Shown piece after piece: positions 1-8,112 of a DNA stretch of 64,000 bases. Made by a program: the position numbers and the translations under genes. Each line of letters starts with the position of its first letter. The first letter of the stretch is position 1. The stretch covers positions 249,361 through 313,360 of the forward strand of contig NZ_LN909043.1 in assembly GCF_001486585.1 (NCBI RefSeq), in the 5' to 3' direction. The notes beneath the pieces were generated by a model. It saw nothing but the letters and a program-made list of their open reading frames with translations, was not told the origin of the DNA and did not search any database. The stretch comes from Paenibacillus senegalimassiliensis. Its GTDB lineage: Bacteria > Bacillota > Bacilli > Paenibacillales > Paenibacillaceae.

Positions 1-485
1 TCCTCTTGGTATAGGGAATCCAGATTCCAGCGCAGCGGCTGATAGCGGATGAAGCGATACATGATCAGCCCGATGATCAAGGCCGCGAGAAAGGCCAAGC
101 CCATGCGGGAGTAAAGGACCTCTGGACGGCTACGGAATGCGGTATATGTAGCGAAAAATACGACAGGATTGAGTATCGGCCCGCTTAAAATAAAGACAAC
201 GGCAATATACACCGGCATGCCCTTGGCGATCAGGCGACGAATGACCGGCACCATGCCGCATTCGCAAATCGGGAACAACACGCCGAAGAAGCAGGCGAAC
301 AGAATGCCAAGGACAGGATTTCGGGGGACCAGACGCGAGATTAACTTTTCCGAGACAAACAATTGCACCAGGGAGGAGGACAAGACCCCCAGCAAAATAA
401 ATGGAAGAGCTTCGAGAAAGATGCTGATAAATATGGTCTTGAAGGTAAGCAGATCGTTAGCAAGACCGTTAGGAAGCGATGACAT
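1..485 (-). CDS. DUF318/YraQ-type permease (3' end outside window)
   Basis: Membrane permease of the DUF318 (YraQ/YcgR) family, cut by the window start; 161 codons are visible from the N-terminus. My translation of the minus strand begins MSSLPNGLANDLLTF and contains hydrophobic segments and the family-like stretch FPICECGMVPVIRR followed by LSGPILNPVVF. The ATG at 485-483 is preceded 9 nt upstream by AAGGAG (495-500). A Zur-like box lies about 50 bp upstream, so I infer induction under zinc limitation and a possible role in metal handling. The family's substrate is not settled, so transport of zinc is only a guess. It is transcribed away from the DUF3024-AAA operon, sharing the same intergenic region. 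Confidence 0.8.
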   Translation of the reverse strand, partial: MSSLPNGLANDLLTFKTIFISIFLEALPFILLGVLSSSLVQLFVSEKLISRLVPRNPVLGILFACFFGVLFPICECGMVPVIRRLIAKGMPVYIAVVFILSGPILNPVVFFATYTAFRSRPEVLYSRMGLAFLAALIIGLIMYRFIRYQPLRWNLDSLYQE

Positions 486-536
486 GAGGTGAGGCTCCTT
501 CATTAGTAAATATAAAAGATTCGCCTTTCATTTTAA

Positions 537-551
537 TCGTAATAACTACAA
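537..551. promoter_or_regulatory. Zur-like box upstream of the permease
   Basis: TCGTAATAACTACAA closely resembles the Bacillus Zur operator core TCGTAAT-N-ATTACGA. It lies about 50 bp before the permease start on the minus strand. Two more copies of the same motif occur in front of other zinc-type genes in this window, which supports the reading. Confidence 0.65.
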
Positions 552-651
552 ATAACAAGCGGATTAAGTGAACAAAAGTGGGTAGAGAGGCTCCATCAAT
601 CGTGAGTTAACAGTTGACAAGGAAAAGCCAAGATTATTATACTGAGTTAAA

Positions 652-666
652 TCGTAAAAATTACTA
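652..666. promoter_or_regulatory. Zur-like box upstream of the DUF3024-AAA-FAD-GTPase operon
   Basis: TCGTAAAAATTACTA has the inverted TCGTAA/TTACxA architecture of a Zur operator. It lies 40 bp before the first gene of a four-gene plus-strand operon that ends in a COG0523 GTPase. Confidence 0.65.
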
Positions 667-705
667 TTAAACCACATTTCCAGGCTGACGGGAGGAACGT
701 AGGGC

Positions 706-1089
706 ATGCAATGGATTTTAGACTCGAAGGTGGATGAATTGACGGTCCGCAGGGTTGAACGGATATTGGAGGGCTACATAGCAGTAAAGGTTCCGCGTGA
801 GGTGCGTTCCTCTGTCTGTTTGACCTATGAGTGGAATGCTGCGGGCTTGACCCTGATGGAAGAAAGACCCGACACACAAGGCCGCAAGTGGCATGGTATA
901 GCGGTTGCCCGATTTGCTCTGGAACGAGGCAAGTGGCGGGTATACGCCTGGAACGGTGTCCAGGGCTGGGAAGAGGTCCGATCGATTTTGCCCACCCCCG
1001 ACTTTGAATATCAGTTGGAACAGGTTGAACTGGATGTGGACGGTCTATTTTGGCCTGTAACTGATTTGGACGAGGCCGAGCTAGTGTGA
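706..1089 (+). CDS. DUF3024 domain protein
   Basis: Small soluble protein of 127 residues. The order of conserved blocks fits DUF3024: an N-terminal DELTVRRVERILEGYI helix, a central LTLMEERP, a KWRVYAW strand, and a C-terminal DGLFWP. The molecular function of the family is unknown to me. The ATG follows GGGAGG at a normal distance. It is the first gene of a plus-strand run (DUF3024, AAA ATPase, FAD enzyme, COG0523 GTPase) placed directly behind a Zur-like box, so I infer it is made when zinc is scarce. It is separated by 55 bp from the AAA ATPase gene. Confidence 0.8.
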   Translation: MQWILDSKVDELTVRRVERILEGYIAVKVPREVRSSVCLTYEWNAAGLTLMEERPDTQGRKWHGIAVARFALERGKWRVYAWNGVQGWEEVRSILPTPDFEYQLEQVELDVDGLFWPVTDLDEAELV

Positions 1090-1144
1090 GTGGATTAAAA
1101 GCAGGCTCCTATGGTGCCTGCTTTCTAAAAGGAGAAGCAAATAG

Positions 1145-1966
1145 ATGAGCAACAAGAAAAATACGAATTTTCGCTTACCCCGGTCCAAGGGAACGGATGT
1201 GGCGACTTATTATACCCCCAAGGAGTGTGAGCGTAAGGTTAGGCGAATTGTATTTGCCCCGGTGAACCGCCAAATCGTGGAAGAGTTCATTACCATCATA
1301 GGGATGAAGGAGAAGTTCGAGCATTATGAAGTGCCAATTCCGAACAAAATCGTCATGTTTGGGCCGCCGGGAACGGGAAAGACGCTGACGGCCTTTTACA
1401 TTGCTGCCCAATTAGGTCTTCCGCTGATCCTGGTGAGGCTGGATGCTATCATCCATAGTCACCTTGGAGAGACGGGCAGCAATCTTCGTAAGGTATTTGA
1501 TTATGCCAAGACCACGCCCTGCGTGTTGTTCCTGGATGAGTTCGATGCGGTAGGTCGAACGCGGGACAACAATGATGAGGTGAAGGAAATGTCCAGGGTG
1601 GTTAACACGCTGCTCCAATGTCTGGATGAATTCGAGGGCGATAGCATCTTTATGGCGGCCACCAATTTGGAAGAGGAACTGGATCAGGCTGTCTGGCGGC
1701 GCTTCGATACGAAGATGACCTATGCGATGCCGGATGATGCTCAGCGGAGCGAGTTTCTCACCCTGCTGCTTAACGGATTCCATCAGGCGGAGCCCGTGCA
1801 TGAGACGGCTTCCGGGCTGCTGGACGGTTGCAGCTTCGCTGACATGGAGCAAATTGTGTTGAAGGCCAAGCGCAAGGCCATTATCGAGGACGGTGCGCTG
1901 TCCGGGCAGCACTTGCAGGAGGCTTATACGGAATACAAGCCGCAATTATGGACGGCAGGAACATGA
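1145..1966 (+). CDS. AAA family ATPase
   Basis: Single-domain AAA+ ATPase of 273 residues. Walker A is GPPGTGKT at residues 73-80, Walker B is VLFLDEFD near 127-134, a sensor-1-like AATN is near 171-174, and an arginine-finger-like RR is near 185-186. There is no protease, zinc or membrane domain, so this is not FtsH despite resemblance in the ATPase core. It probably remodels a partner protein. SD GGAGAAG precedes the ATG. It stands in a putative Zur-controlled operon between a DUF3024 gene and an FAD oxidoreductase, so a role in metalloprotein or cofactor handling is an inference from context only. Confidence 0.85.
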   Translation: MSNKKNTNFRLPRSKGTDVATYYTPKECERKVRRIVFAPVNRQIVEEFITIIGMKEKFEHYEVPIPNKIVMFGPPGTGKTLTAFYIAAQLGLPLILVRLDAIIHSHLGETGSNLRKVFDYAKTTPCVLFLDEFDAVGRTRDNNDEVKEMSRVVNTLLQCLDEFEGDSIFMAATNLEEELDQAVWRRFDTKMTYAMPDDAQRSEFLTLLLNGFHQAEPVHETASGLLDGCSFADMEQIVLKAKRKAIIEDGALSGQHLQEAYTEYKPQLWTAGT

Positions 1967-1982
1967 GAGGAGGACAGATATC

Positions 1983-3116
1983 ATGGAAGAAGCTTGGGAT
2001 TGTATCATTGTAGGCGGCGGTGCGGCGGGCATTGGCCTGGGGTGCTTGCTGCAAGAGCTTAATGTCCCCCGTTATACAATTCTGGAGCGGGGAAGCATTG
2101 GAGCATCCTTTCGTATGTGGCCCAAGGAAATGCGCATGATTACGCCTTCCTTTACAGGAAATGCGTATGGCATTCTTGATCTTAATGCCGTCAGCCTAAA
2201 CACCTCCCCGGCGTATACGCTGGGGACGGAGCATCCTTCGGGTGAGCAATATGCGCAATATCTGCAGGCGGTGGCCGAATATAAGCAGCTTCCGGTACAG
2301 ACCGGGGTTGATGTGACGGCGATACAGCCCCAGCCGGACGAGGGTTTTGTCTTGCAGACCTCAGCAGGAACGATGCGGAGTAAATACGTCATTTGGGCGG
2401 CGGGGGAATTCCAGTATCCTGAATTAGGAGGATTCCCGGGGGCTGAGTATGCCATCCATAGCAGCTTGATTCGGACCTGGGGTGATTTGGAGGGCGAGGA
2501 GCATCTGATTATCGGAGGCTATGAAAGTGGCGCCGATGCGGCGATACATTTGGCCCGGCTTGGCCGCAAGGTAACGCTCATTGACCGTAATGCTCGCTGG
2601 ACGGCAAAGGGCAGCAGTGATCCCAGCATGGAGTTATCACCTTTTACCAAGGATCGGTTGCGGGAAATACCGGACGGTCAGGTGGAACTGATGGCAGGTT
2701 ACGAAGTGGGCTGGATTGAACCGGCCGAGGATCATGACGGGTACCTGGTTTATGTTGAAGGGAACTCCGGGGACACTCGTATACTGAGGACCCCTAGCCC
2801 TCCCATTTTGGCCACTGGATTTCGGGGCAGCCTGAACCTGATCGCTGATTTGTTTGAGCAGGATGACACCGGTACGGTGCGACTGAATGAGTTCGACGAG
2901 TCGACGGCGACGCCGGGGTTATTCGTGGCTGGACCAAGCGTGCGGCATGAGCATTTAATTTTCTGCTTTATATATAAATTCAGACAACGCTTTGGTGTGG
3001 TCGCTGGGGAGATTGCCAGTCGAATGGGGCTGGATACCAAGGTGCTGGAAGAATACGCCCGTCAAGGGATGCTGCTAACCGACCTGAGCTGTTGCGAGGA
3101 GAACTGTCAATGTTAA
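1983..3116 (+). CDS. NAD(P)/FAD-dependent oxidoreductase with Cys-rich tail
   Basis: Flavoprotein of 377 residues resembling the CzcO/flavin monooxygenase group. A dinucleotide-binding GGGAAGIG lies at residues 11-18, a second nucleotide-binding motif GGYESGADAA lies mid-protein, and ATGF follows in the last third. The reading frame is open further upstream, but the ATG at 1983 has GAGAGGAGG just before it and begins directly before the Rossmann strand, so I chose it. The last residues carry CC and CxC (CCEENCQC), unusual for this family and suited to metal or thiol binding. It lies 16 bp after the AAA gene and 66 bp before the COG0523 GTPase, in a probable zinc-limitation operon. The substrate is unknown. 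Confidence 0.8.
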   Translation: MEEAWDCIIVGGGAAGIGLGCLLQELNVPRYTILERGSIGASFRMWPKEMRMITPSFTGNAYGILDLNAVSLNTSPAYTLGTEHPSGEQYAQYLQAVAEYKQLPVQTGVDVTAIQPQPDEGFVLQTSAGTMRSKYVIWAAGEFQYPELGGFPGAEYAIHSSLIRTWGDLEGEEHLIIGGYESGADAAIHLARLGRKVTLIDRNARWTAKGSSDPSMELSPFTKDRLREIPDGQVELMAGYEVGWIEPAEDHDGYLVYVEGNSGDTRILRTPSPPILATGFRGSLNLIADLFEQDDTGTVRLNEFDESTATPGLFVAGPSVRHEHLIFCFIYKFRQRFGVVAGEIASRMGLDTKVLEEYARQGMLLTDLSCCEENCQC

Positions 3117-3182
3117 TGGCTGGCTAAGGCAGCAAGATGAGGTTTTTCCCGACAAATTCACAAAAAAGGAGCTGCATCAGAC

Positions 3183-4394
3183 ATGAACGTACCCGTTCGA
3201 GAGATGGAGAAGGAGCAGGATAAAATTCCGGTGACGGTCTTGAGCGGCTATTTGGGCGCAGGTAAGACGACCGTTCTGAACCATGTGCTGAACAACCGGG
3301 AGGGGCTGAGAGTAGCGGTTATCGTCAATGATCTGAGTGAGGTCAACATTGATGCCGATCTGGTTCGCGATGGTGGAGGCTTGAGCCGTACGGAAGAGAA
3401 GCTGGTCGAGATGTCCAACGGCTGCATTTGCTGTACGCTGCGGGATGATTTGCTGCAGGAGGTGGAGCGCCTGGCGCGGGAGAAGCGATTTGACTATATC
3501 TTGATCGAATCGACGGGAATTGGAGAGCCATTGCCGGTGGCTCAGACCTTTACATATGTGGATGAAGAGCAGGGGATTGACCTATCAAGCCTGACCCGGT
3601 TGGACTGCATGGTGACTGTCGTGGATGCCTATCATTTCTGGCAGGATTATCATACCAGGGAGACTTTGCGGGATCGCAGCCAGCAGGCGGGGGAAGAGGA
3701 TACCCGAGGCGTTGTCCACCTGCTGATTGATCAGGTTGAATTTTGCGACGTCTTGATTATCAACAAATGTGATATGGTGAGCGAAGCTGAACTGGACCAG
3801 TTGGAGCAGGCCTTGCGAAGCTTGCAGCCGAGAGCCAAAATGATTCGCACTACCCATGGCAAGGTGGATCCGAAGGACATTCTGAATACGCATTTGTTCG
3901 ATTTCGAGGCAGCCAGCACATCGGCGGGTTGGATACAGGAGCTGCAACAGGAGCACCACACGCCGGAGACTGAGGAATATGGGATCAATTCGTTTGTGTA
4001 TGCGAGGAAGGTTCCCTTCCACCCTGAGCGGCTGCTGCAATGGATGGCCAAATGGCCAAAAGAAGTGGTGCGCTCCAAAGGACTGATGTGGATTGCCACG
4101 CGCAACAACCTGGCGCTCTCCTTCAGTCAGGCGGGGGTATCCCGCCAGCTTTCTTCAGCCGGGTTATGGGTAGCGGCGCTATCGGAAGAAGAACGACTCG
4201 CTTACTTCGGTAGTGAATATCCCAAGACGCCGGACTGGGATGAGGTCTGGGGAGACCGAATTACCAAGCTTGTCTTCATCGGTGTGGGCCTGGATCGCGA
4301 GCGGATTACTCGCAGTCTGGATGAGGCCTTGCTGACGGATGCAGAAATGCAAGGCAATTGGCGTGAGCTTAACGACCCGTTGCCGCAGTTTTAG
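3183..4394 (+). CDS. COG0523 (CobW/YciC-type) GTP-binding metallochaperone
   Basis: G3E-family P-loop GTPase of 403 residues. Walker A GYLGAGKT lies at residues 22-29, the metal-binding CxCC motif (GCICC) at 81-84, a GTPase NKCD signature near residue 190, and a CobW C-terminal domain follows. Members of this family deliver metal to client proteins; Zur-controlled members act in zinc limitation (YciC/ZagA in Bacillus). AAGGAG precedes the ATG. It is the last gene of the operon behind the Zur-like box at 652-666, and folE2, a known partner of such GTPases in Bacillus, is nearby on the other strand behind its own box. Family assignment is firm; the client is inferred. Confidence 0.9.
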   Translation: MNVPVREMEKEQDKIPVTVLSGYLGAGKTTVLNHVLNNREGLRVAVIVNDLSEVNIDADLVRDGGGLSRTEEKLVEMSNGCICCTLRDDLLQEVERLAREKRFDYILIESTGIGEPLPVAQTFTYVDEEQGIDLSSLTRLDCMVTVVDAYHFWQDYHTRETLRDRSQQAGEEDTRGVVHLLIDQVEFCDVLIINKCDMVSEAELDQLEQALRSLQPRAKMIRTTHGKVDPKDILNTHLFDFEAASTSAGWIQELQQEHHTPETEEYGINSFVYARKVPFHPERLLQWMAKWPKEVVRSKGLMWIATRNNLALSFSQAGVSRQLSSAGLWVAALSEEERLAYFGSEYPKTPDWDEVWGDRITKLVFIGVGLDRERITRSLDEALLTDAEMQGNWRELNDPLPQF

Positions 4395-4531
4395 AAGTGC
4401 GGTGAACGGATAGCGGCAGGTTCGAAGAACCGGAGAAACGGTATGAAGTGGAAACAGCGAGTGTAAGCTCATACCGGTGGTAGGCTCTGATTGTTTACCA
4501 CACTTCTATTGAAAGTGACTTCGTAGACCGG

Positions 4532-4720
4532 ATTAGCGGGAAAAAGTCCCCTTATTTGCAGGAAAACAGAGGATTTATCTAATTTATAGGGAATTTCTCC
4601 CTATAATATACCGGAAATCATCCGTTTTCTATGAATATGCCTGGATTAACGGGAGGATTTCCATCTAAATTGTAAATTTCAATAGAAATGGAATAATTAG
4701 ATGGAGAATTTCCCGCTAAT
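4532..4720. repeat. Dispersed four-palindrome element, copy A
   Basis: Four degenerate about 25-bp palindromes with consensus arms ATTAGCGGG and CCCGCTAAT lie in a 189-bp stretch of A/T-rich noncoding DNA. The GGG triplet (or its counterpart) of the units falls at 4538, 4589, 4651 and 4702, giving spacings of 51, 62 and 51 bp. Two other copies with the same spacing pattern are at 26392-26581 and 61935-62123. No ORF is carried. Its function is unknown; the units could fold as hairpins in RNA or single-stranded DNA. Confidence 0.75.
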
Positions 4721-4754
4721 CTGTGGAAAGACCGTGCGAGCATAATGATTCGCA

Positions 4755-4811
4755 CAACCAACCAATCAACCAACGAACCAACCAACGAACCAACCAACGA
4801 ACCAACAACCG
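4755..4811. repeat. Short tandem repeat of AACCAACCAACG
   Basis: About four and a half copies of a 12-bp unit AACCAACCAACG (itself made of AACC/AACG tetramers) occur between the palindromic element and the terminator. The first and last copies are imperfect. It is noncoding and is the kind of tract that changes copy number by slippage. Confidence 0.85.
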
Positions 4812-4865
4812 AGGCTTCCGCCTGTCACAATTTATTTACAAAGGCAGGGTGGCATGCCAAAAACC

Positions 4866-4908
4866 AAGAAGCTCAGCAGAGATAGACCGCTGAGCTTCTT
4901 GTTTTTTT
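4866..4908 (+). terminator. Rho-independent terminator (probably bidirectional)
   Basis: Perfect 12-bp stem AAGAAGCTCAGC / GCTGAGCTTCTT followed by seven T residues on the plus strand, and A residues before the left arm. It lies between the convergent COG0523 and folE2 transcription units. Confidence 0.85.
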
Positions 4909-4980
4909 ACTAATATGGCTCTGTTTTCAATAGTAGCTGAAGGTACTCCTTCGAAATTTTAGCCATGGGATATCCTCACT

Positions 4981-5904
4981 TCAGCTATGGAGTACCCTCT
5001 TGTCATAAGCGATTCGAGCACACGCATCATGCATATGAATCGATTCCTCATTGCGGCATTCCACGGTGAAGGCTTGGACGTCTTCCATCTCATACATATC
5101 CGCGGCTACAAGCCGGACCATGTCCTCCACAAAGCGGGGATTTTCATACGCTTGCTCCGTGACTCTCTTCTCGTCCGGCCGCTTAAGAACCGGATGCAAC
5201 GCACTGCTGGCGTTGGATTCCGCTGCCTCCAGCAGCCGCACCTTCCAATCTGCTGCCTGCAAGGTCAGCGGATCGACGACGGCCATCACCGAGACGATGC
5301 CTCGTTGATTATGGGCACTGTACTCGCTGATTTCCTTGGAGCAAGGACATAAGGTTGTAACAGCCACCTGAAGGCCAAGCTCGGCGGTATAAGCCAAGCC
5401 TTTCTCATAGCCAATCTTGATGGTGACATCGGCATGATTGAGGCCGCTTTGTCCTGTAGCCGGAGCCGAACGCTCATAGAACCATGGGAAGGTCAGCGTG
5501 ATCTCCGCATTGTTCTGCTCCATTCGCTCCGCCAGCTCACGGGTGAAGCCGCACAGATCCCGGAGCCGGGTAGACCCTCCTTGCTGGCGGTACAACTCCA
5601 GTTGCTCAGTTAATCGGCTCATGTTAATCCCCTTGGACTCCTGCGGCAAGCTTGTCGTCAGCGCAATTGTCGCAATGCTGGTTTGAGACGAAGGCATCAG
5701 GTCGGACTCAATCTGGACAGGGTGGCGCACCCGGCTGATGCCAACTTGATCAATAGCGAACAGATAATCCTCCTGTTGGTTTTGCAAATCGGGCATTTGT
5801 TCCTTCGCAGTGGGCTTACTGCCCGGTACGGGGTCTGTCGAGCCGAACCGGCGGTGCCGAATGGCTTTGGCCGGAAGGAGCTTGGGGGTATAGATAGGTT
5901 GCAT
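4981..5904 (-). CDS. folE2: GTP cyclohydrolase FolE2 (type IB)
   Basis: Converts GTP to dihydroneopterin triphosphate, the first step of folate synthesis, using a metal other than zinc when needed. The 307-residue length matches Bacillus FolE2. Typical blocks are visible: KGINMSR (residues 91-97), SGLNHADV (153-160) and the catalytic-site TTLCPCSKE with Cys186 and Cys188. The ATG has AAGGAG 7 nt upstream. A Zur-like box overlaps the promoter region at 5935-5949. This matches the known replacement of zinc-dependent FolE by FolE2 in zinc-starved bacilli. Stop lies about 70 bp from the bidirectional terminator. Confidence 0.93.
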   Translation of the reverse strand: MQPIYTPKLLPAKAIRHRRFGSTDPVPGSKPTAKEQMPDLQNQQEDYLFAIDQVGISRVRHPVQIESDLMPSSQTSIATIALTTSLPQESKGINMSRLTEQLELYRQQGGSTRLRDLCGFTRELAERMEQNNAEITLTFPWFYERSAPATGQSGLNHADVTIKIGYEKGLAYTAELGLQVAVTTLCPCSKEISEYSAHNQRGIVSVMAVVDPLTLQAADWKVRLLEAAESNASSALHPVLKRPDEKRVTEQAYENPRFVEDMVRLVAADMYEMEDVQAFTVECRNEESIHMHDACARIAYDKRVLHS

Positions 5905-5934
5905 AGCAGACTCCTTAAATTAATTGAATTTTAT

Positions 5935-5949
5935 TCGTAATAATTACAA
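5935..5949. promoter_or_regulatory. Zur-like box upstream of folE2
   Basis: TCGTAATAATTACAA is nearly identical to the Bacillus Zur consensus (TCGTAAT-N-ATTACGA). It lies 31 bp upstream of the folE2 start codon. Confidence 0.75.
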
Positions 5950-6073
5950 ATAATTATACTACACCAAAGTAAGCTGGTAAACTCCTCCTGGTGCGATCCT
6001 AATATCGCGATGTCACAAAAACGACATACAAATAGTAAGTTTTCCTCGTTATATCACTCGGATGGGCTATATT

Positions 6074-6094
6074 AAGCGATAAAAGTTATTGCTT
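6074..6094. promoter_or_regulatory. Inverted repeat before nosD, possible operator
   Basis: AAGCGATAA-AAG-TTATTGCTT: 9-bp arms with one mismatch around a 3-bp centre, about 30 bp before the likely nosD start. It may bind a repressor of the nos genes. A looser TGTC-N8-GACA lies further upstream near 6010. Neither was matched to a known regulator. Confidence 0.35.
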
Positions 6095-6120
6095 ATGATG
6101 ATATGGGGGTGTTTCTGATC

Positions 6121-7503
6121 TTGAAGGGATTACGTAAATGGAGCTTCTCCATATTATCTGCCCTGCTTCTATTGGGCGGTATCGGTTTGAATCTGATGTG
6201 GCCTGCCGCATCCGTCTTTGGTGAAGAGAACGAACTGGAGTCCCTCCCTTCCCTACAGGAATTGGTTGACCAGGCTAAGCCGGGGGAACTTATCATACTG
6301 GAGGAACAGAAATATGCCGGGCCCGTCCGGATTGATAAGCCAATCACAATAGACGGTTCAAAGGCAGCGCTGGTTAATGAACAGACTGCCTCTGCTATCA
6401 CCATATCTGCCGAAGGAGTTGCCGTACGTGGACTTCGTATTGCACAGCAGCAAGGCGGGGAAGAATTGGCAGCGGTTACCGTGCAAGCAGATGACTTCCT
6501 GCTGCAAGACTTGCGCATAACAACCCGCGGCTTCGGTATCGTCCTGCGTGCTGCGGATCGTGGAATACTGATGAATAATGTAATTGCTTGGGATAGCGGG
6601 CAGCAAGGAGCAACCCGCATGGGGGAGAAGGGGAACGGCATCGATTTGTACGATTCTCACGAGAACCAGCTTGAGGGCAACCGGATACTCAGAATGAGAG
6701 ACGGTATTTATCTGGAGAACAGCATGAACCTGAACATTATAAATAATAGAATCGCAGGCTCCCGTTACGGCATTCATTGTATGTATATTGACGGTACTCA
6801 AATTGTAGGCAATTCCGGGGAATACAACATGACCGGGGCTATGGTGATGGGGGTTACGAACGTAAGGGTGGCTGAAAACTCTTTCACCAAGCAGAGCGCC
6901 AACGTAAATTCGCAGGGCATTCTGCTTTACGATGTACAGTCTTCCGTGGTGGAGAAGAACATCGTGGATGGTAACCGGGTAGGCATTTATCTGGAAATGT
7001 CCAGTGGAAATGAACTGATGAACAACTCGATTTACCGTAATTTTGTGGGCATTCAATTTATTGATGCTGAGAATAATCTCATTCATCATAACGACTTTGT
7101 AGCTAATGTAATCGAGGCGGAAGCCCGAGATAGCGGGGGCAACCAGATAGAACTCAACTATTGGGATTCTGCGCAGGTACTGGACTTGAATGGGGATGGG
7201 GTCAGTGAAATCAAGTATGCTATGAACCCGTTCTATGCCCAGCTTGTATCGAGCGATGCTGCTTATCAGTTGTTCTTCCAGTCGCCGGGTATTAACTTCT
7301 TAAGCGGTATGTATGAGGGGGAACGGAATAGCTGGACGACGGATCTTGCTCCACGGGTATCGCCCAATATGCCGTTGTCCGCATCCGGCACGCTGACAGA
7401 ACGGGAGTATATTTCGGAGACGGCCTTTATGGCCATTATCGCCTCGATCCTATTGCTGACATCCATATTAACCATCATTTATTCAGGAGGAAGAAAATCA
7501 TGA
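6121..7503 (+). CDS. nosD: NosD-like copper-site maturation protein
   Basis: Exported right-handed beta-helix protein of 460 residues, related to NosD, which helps load copper into nitrous oxide reductase. After a signal-peptide-like hydrophobic stretch, repeated N-x-I/L-x-x-N-x-I-x-x-N coils of the PbH type run through the middle (for example ENQLEGNRILRMRDGIYLEN), and a C-terminal membrane helix is near residues 435-455. I chose the TTG at 6121 because GGGGGTG sits about 10 nt upstream; an in-frame ATG at 6103 lacks a clear SD. It is the first gene of a tightly packed operon with nosL, nosY, nosF and a thioredoxin. No nosZ is adjacent, so the client is uncertain. Confidence 0.85.
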   Translation: MKGLRKWSFSILSALLLLGGIGLNLMWPAASVFGEENELESLPSLQELVDQAKPGELIILEEQKYAGPVRIDKPITIDGSKAALVNEQTASAITISAEGVAVRGLRIAQQQGGEELAAVTVQADDFLLQDLRITTRGFGIVLRAADRGILMNNVIAWDSGQQGATRMGEKGNGIDLYDSHENQLEGNRILRMRDGIYLENSMNLNIINNRIAGSRYGIHCMYIDGTQIVGNSGEYNMTGAMVMGVTNVRVAENSFTKQSANVNSQGILLYDVQSSVVEKNIVDGNRVGIYLEMSSGNELMNNSIYRNFVGIQFIDAENNLIHHNDFVANVIEAEARDSGGNQIELNYWDSAQVLDLNGDGVSEIKYAMNPFYAQLVSSDAAYQLFFQSPGINFLSGMYEGERNSWTTDLAPRVSPNMPLSASGTLTEREYISETAFMAIIASILLLTSILTIIYSGGRKS

Positions 7504-8084
7504 AACAAGGAATGTTAATTACGGCTTTGATGCTAGTGCTGGTTGTGCTTGCGGGCTGCGGCGCGAAAACCTATGCGGCCCAGCCTATCAACGAAGATGT
7601 GGATATTTGCGTCATTTGCAATATGCAGGTGAAGGATGATGCCTATGCTACTCAAATTGTTACCAAGGACGGCAAGAGCTTGAAGTTTGACGATATCGGC
7701 TGCATGAATGAGTGGAAAAATCAACATGGTACGGACGATATTGGCATGGACTTTGTACGCGACTACAACGATAAGGCATGGATCGAGTTCGACCAAGCAT
7801 TTTATGTTTACGATGCTTCCATTCGTACTCCGATGGCTTATGGAATTGTCAGCTTCAAGGACGAGGCTTCTGCTGAAGCATTTATGGCTGAGCAAGGTGT
7901 GGGTACGTTACTTCGTTCCGCAGACCTGGCGAATCATACCTGGGAGCAAAGTGGAGGGATGATGGATATGCACTCCCATGAAGAGGGAGAAGAGGGGCAC
8001 GCGCATGATAATAACGAAGAGGAACATTCGTCTGACGATGCCAATGCTCATCATGAGAGTACCGAAGGCCACGACGGGCATTAA
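7500..8084 (+). CDS. nosL: NosL copper chaperone lipoprotein with His-rich tail
   Basis: Lipoprotein of 194 residues. The lipobox is LVVLAGC with Cys about residue 19. The NosL domain carries CVICNMQVKDD, which supplies Cu(I) ligands, and the conserved GCMNEW. NosL delivers copper for assembly of the CuZ site of nitrous oxide reductase. The last 35 residues are very rich in His, Glu and Asp (HSHEEGEEGHAHD and similar), a possible metal buffer that is not part of the core family. The start codon overlaps the nosD stop by ATGA, so translation is probably coupled. Confidence 0.9.
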   Translation: MKQGMLITALMLVLVVLAGCGAKTYAAQPINEDVDICVICNMQVKDDAYATQIVTKDGKSLKFDDIGCMNEWKNQHGTDDIGMDFVRDYNDKAWIEFDQAFYVYDASIRTPMAYGIVSFKDEASAEAFMAEQGVGTLLRSADLANHTWEQSGGMMDMHSHEEGEEGHAHDNNEEEHSSDDANAHHESTEGHDGH

Positions 8085-8112
8085 TTAATTTAGAGGATTG
8101 GAGCTACTGTTC

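Noticed and set aside
4532..4720. The repeated palindromes looked like a CRISPR array
   Set aside because: The units are degenerate, only four per locus, and the spacers differ in length in a fixed 51/62/51 pattern; no cas genes are present.
6005..6025. TGTC-N8-GACA upstream of nosD as a Fnr or NO-regulator site
   Set aside because: Only a loose match to known sites and not symmetrical enough. Mentioned only in the operator entry.
6358..7089. Long minus-strand ORF (243 codons) inside nosD
   Set aside because: It runs opposite to a well-supported gene with signal peptide and PbH repeats, and its translation shows no domain. Treated as a shadow.
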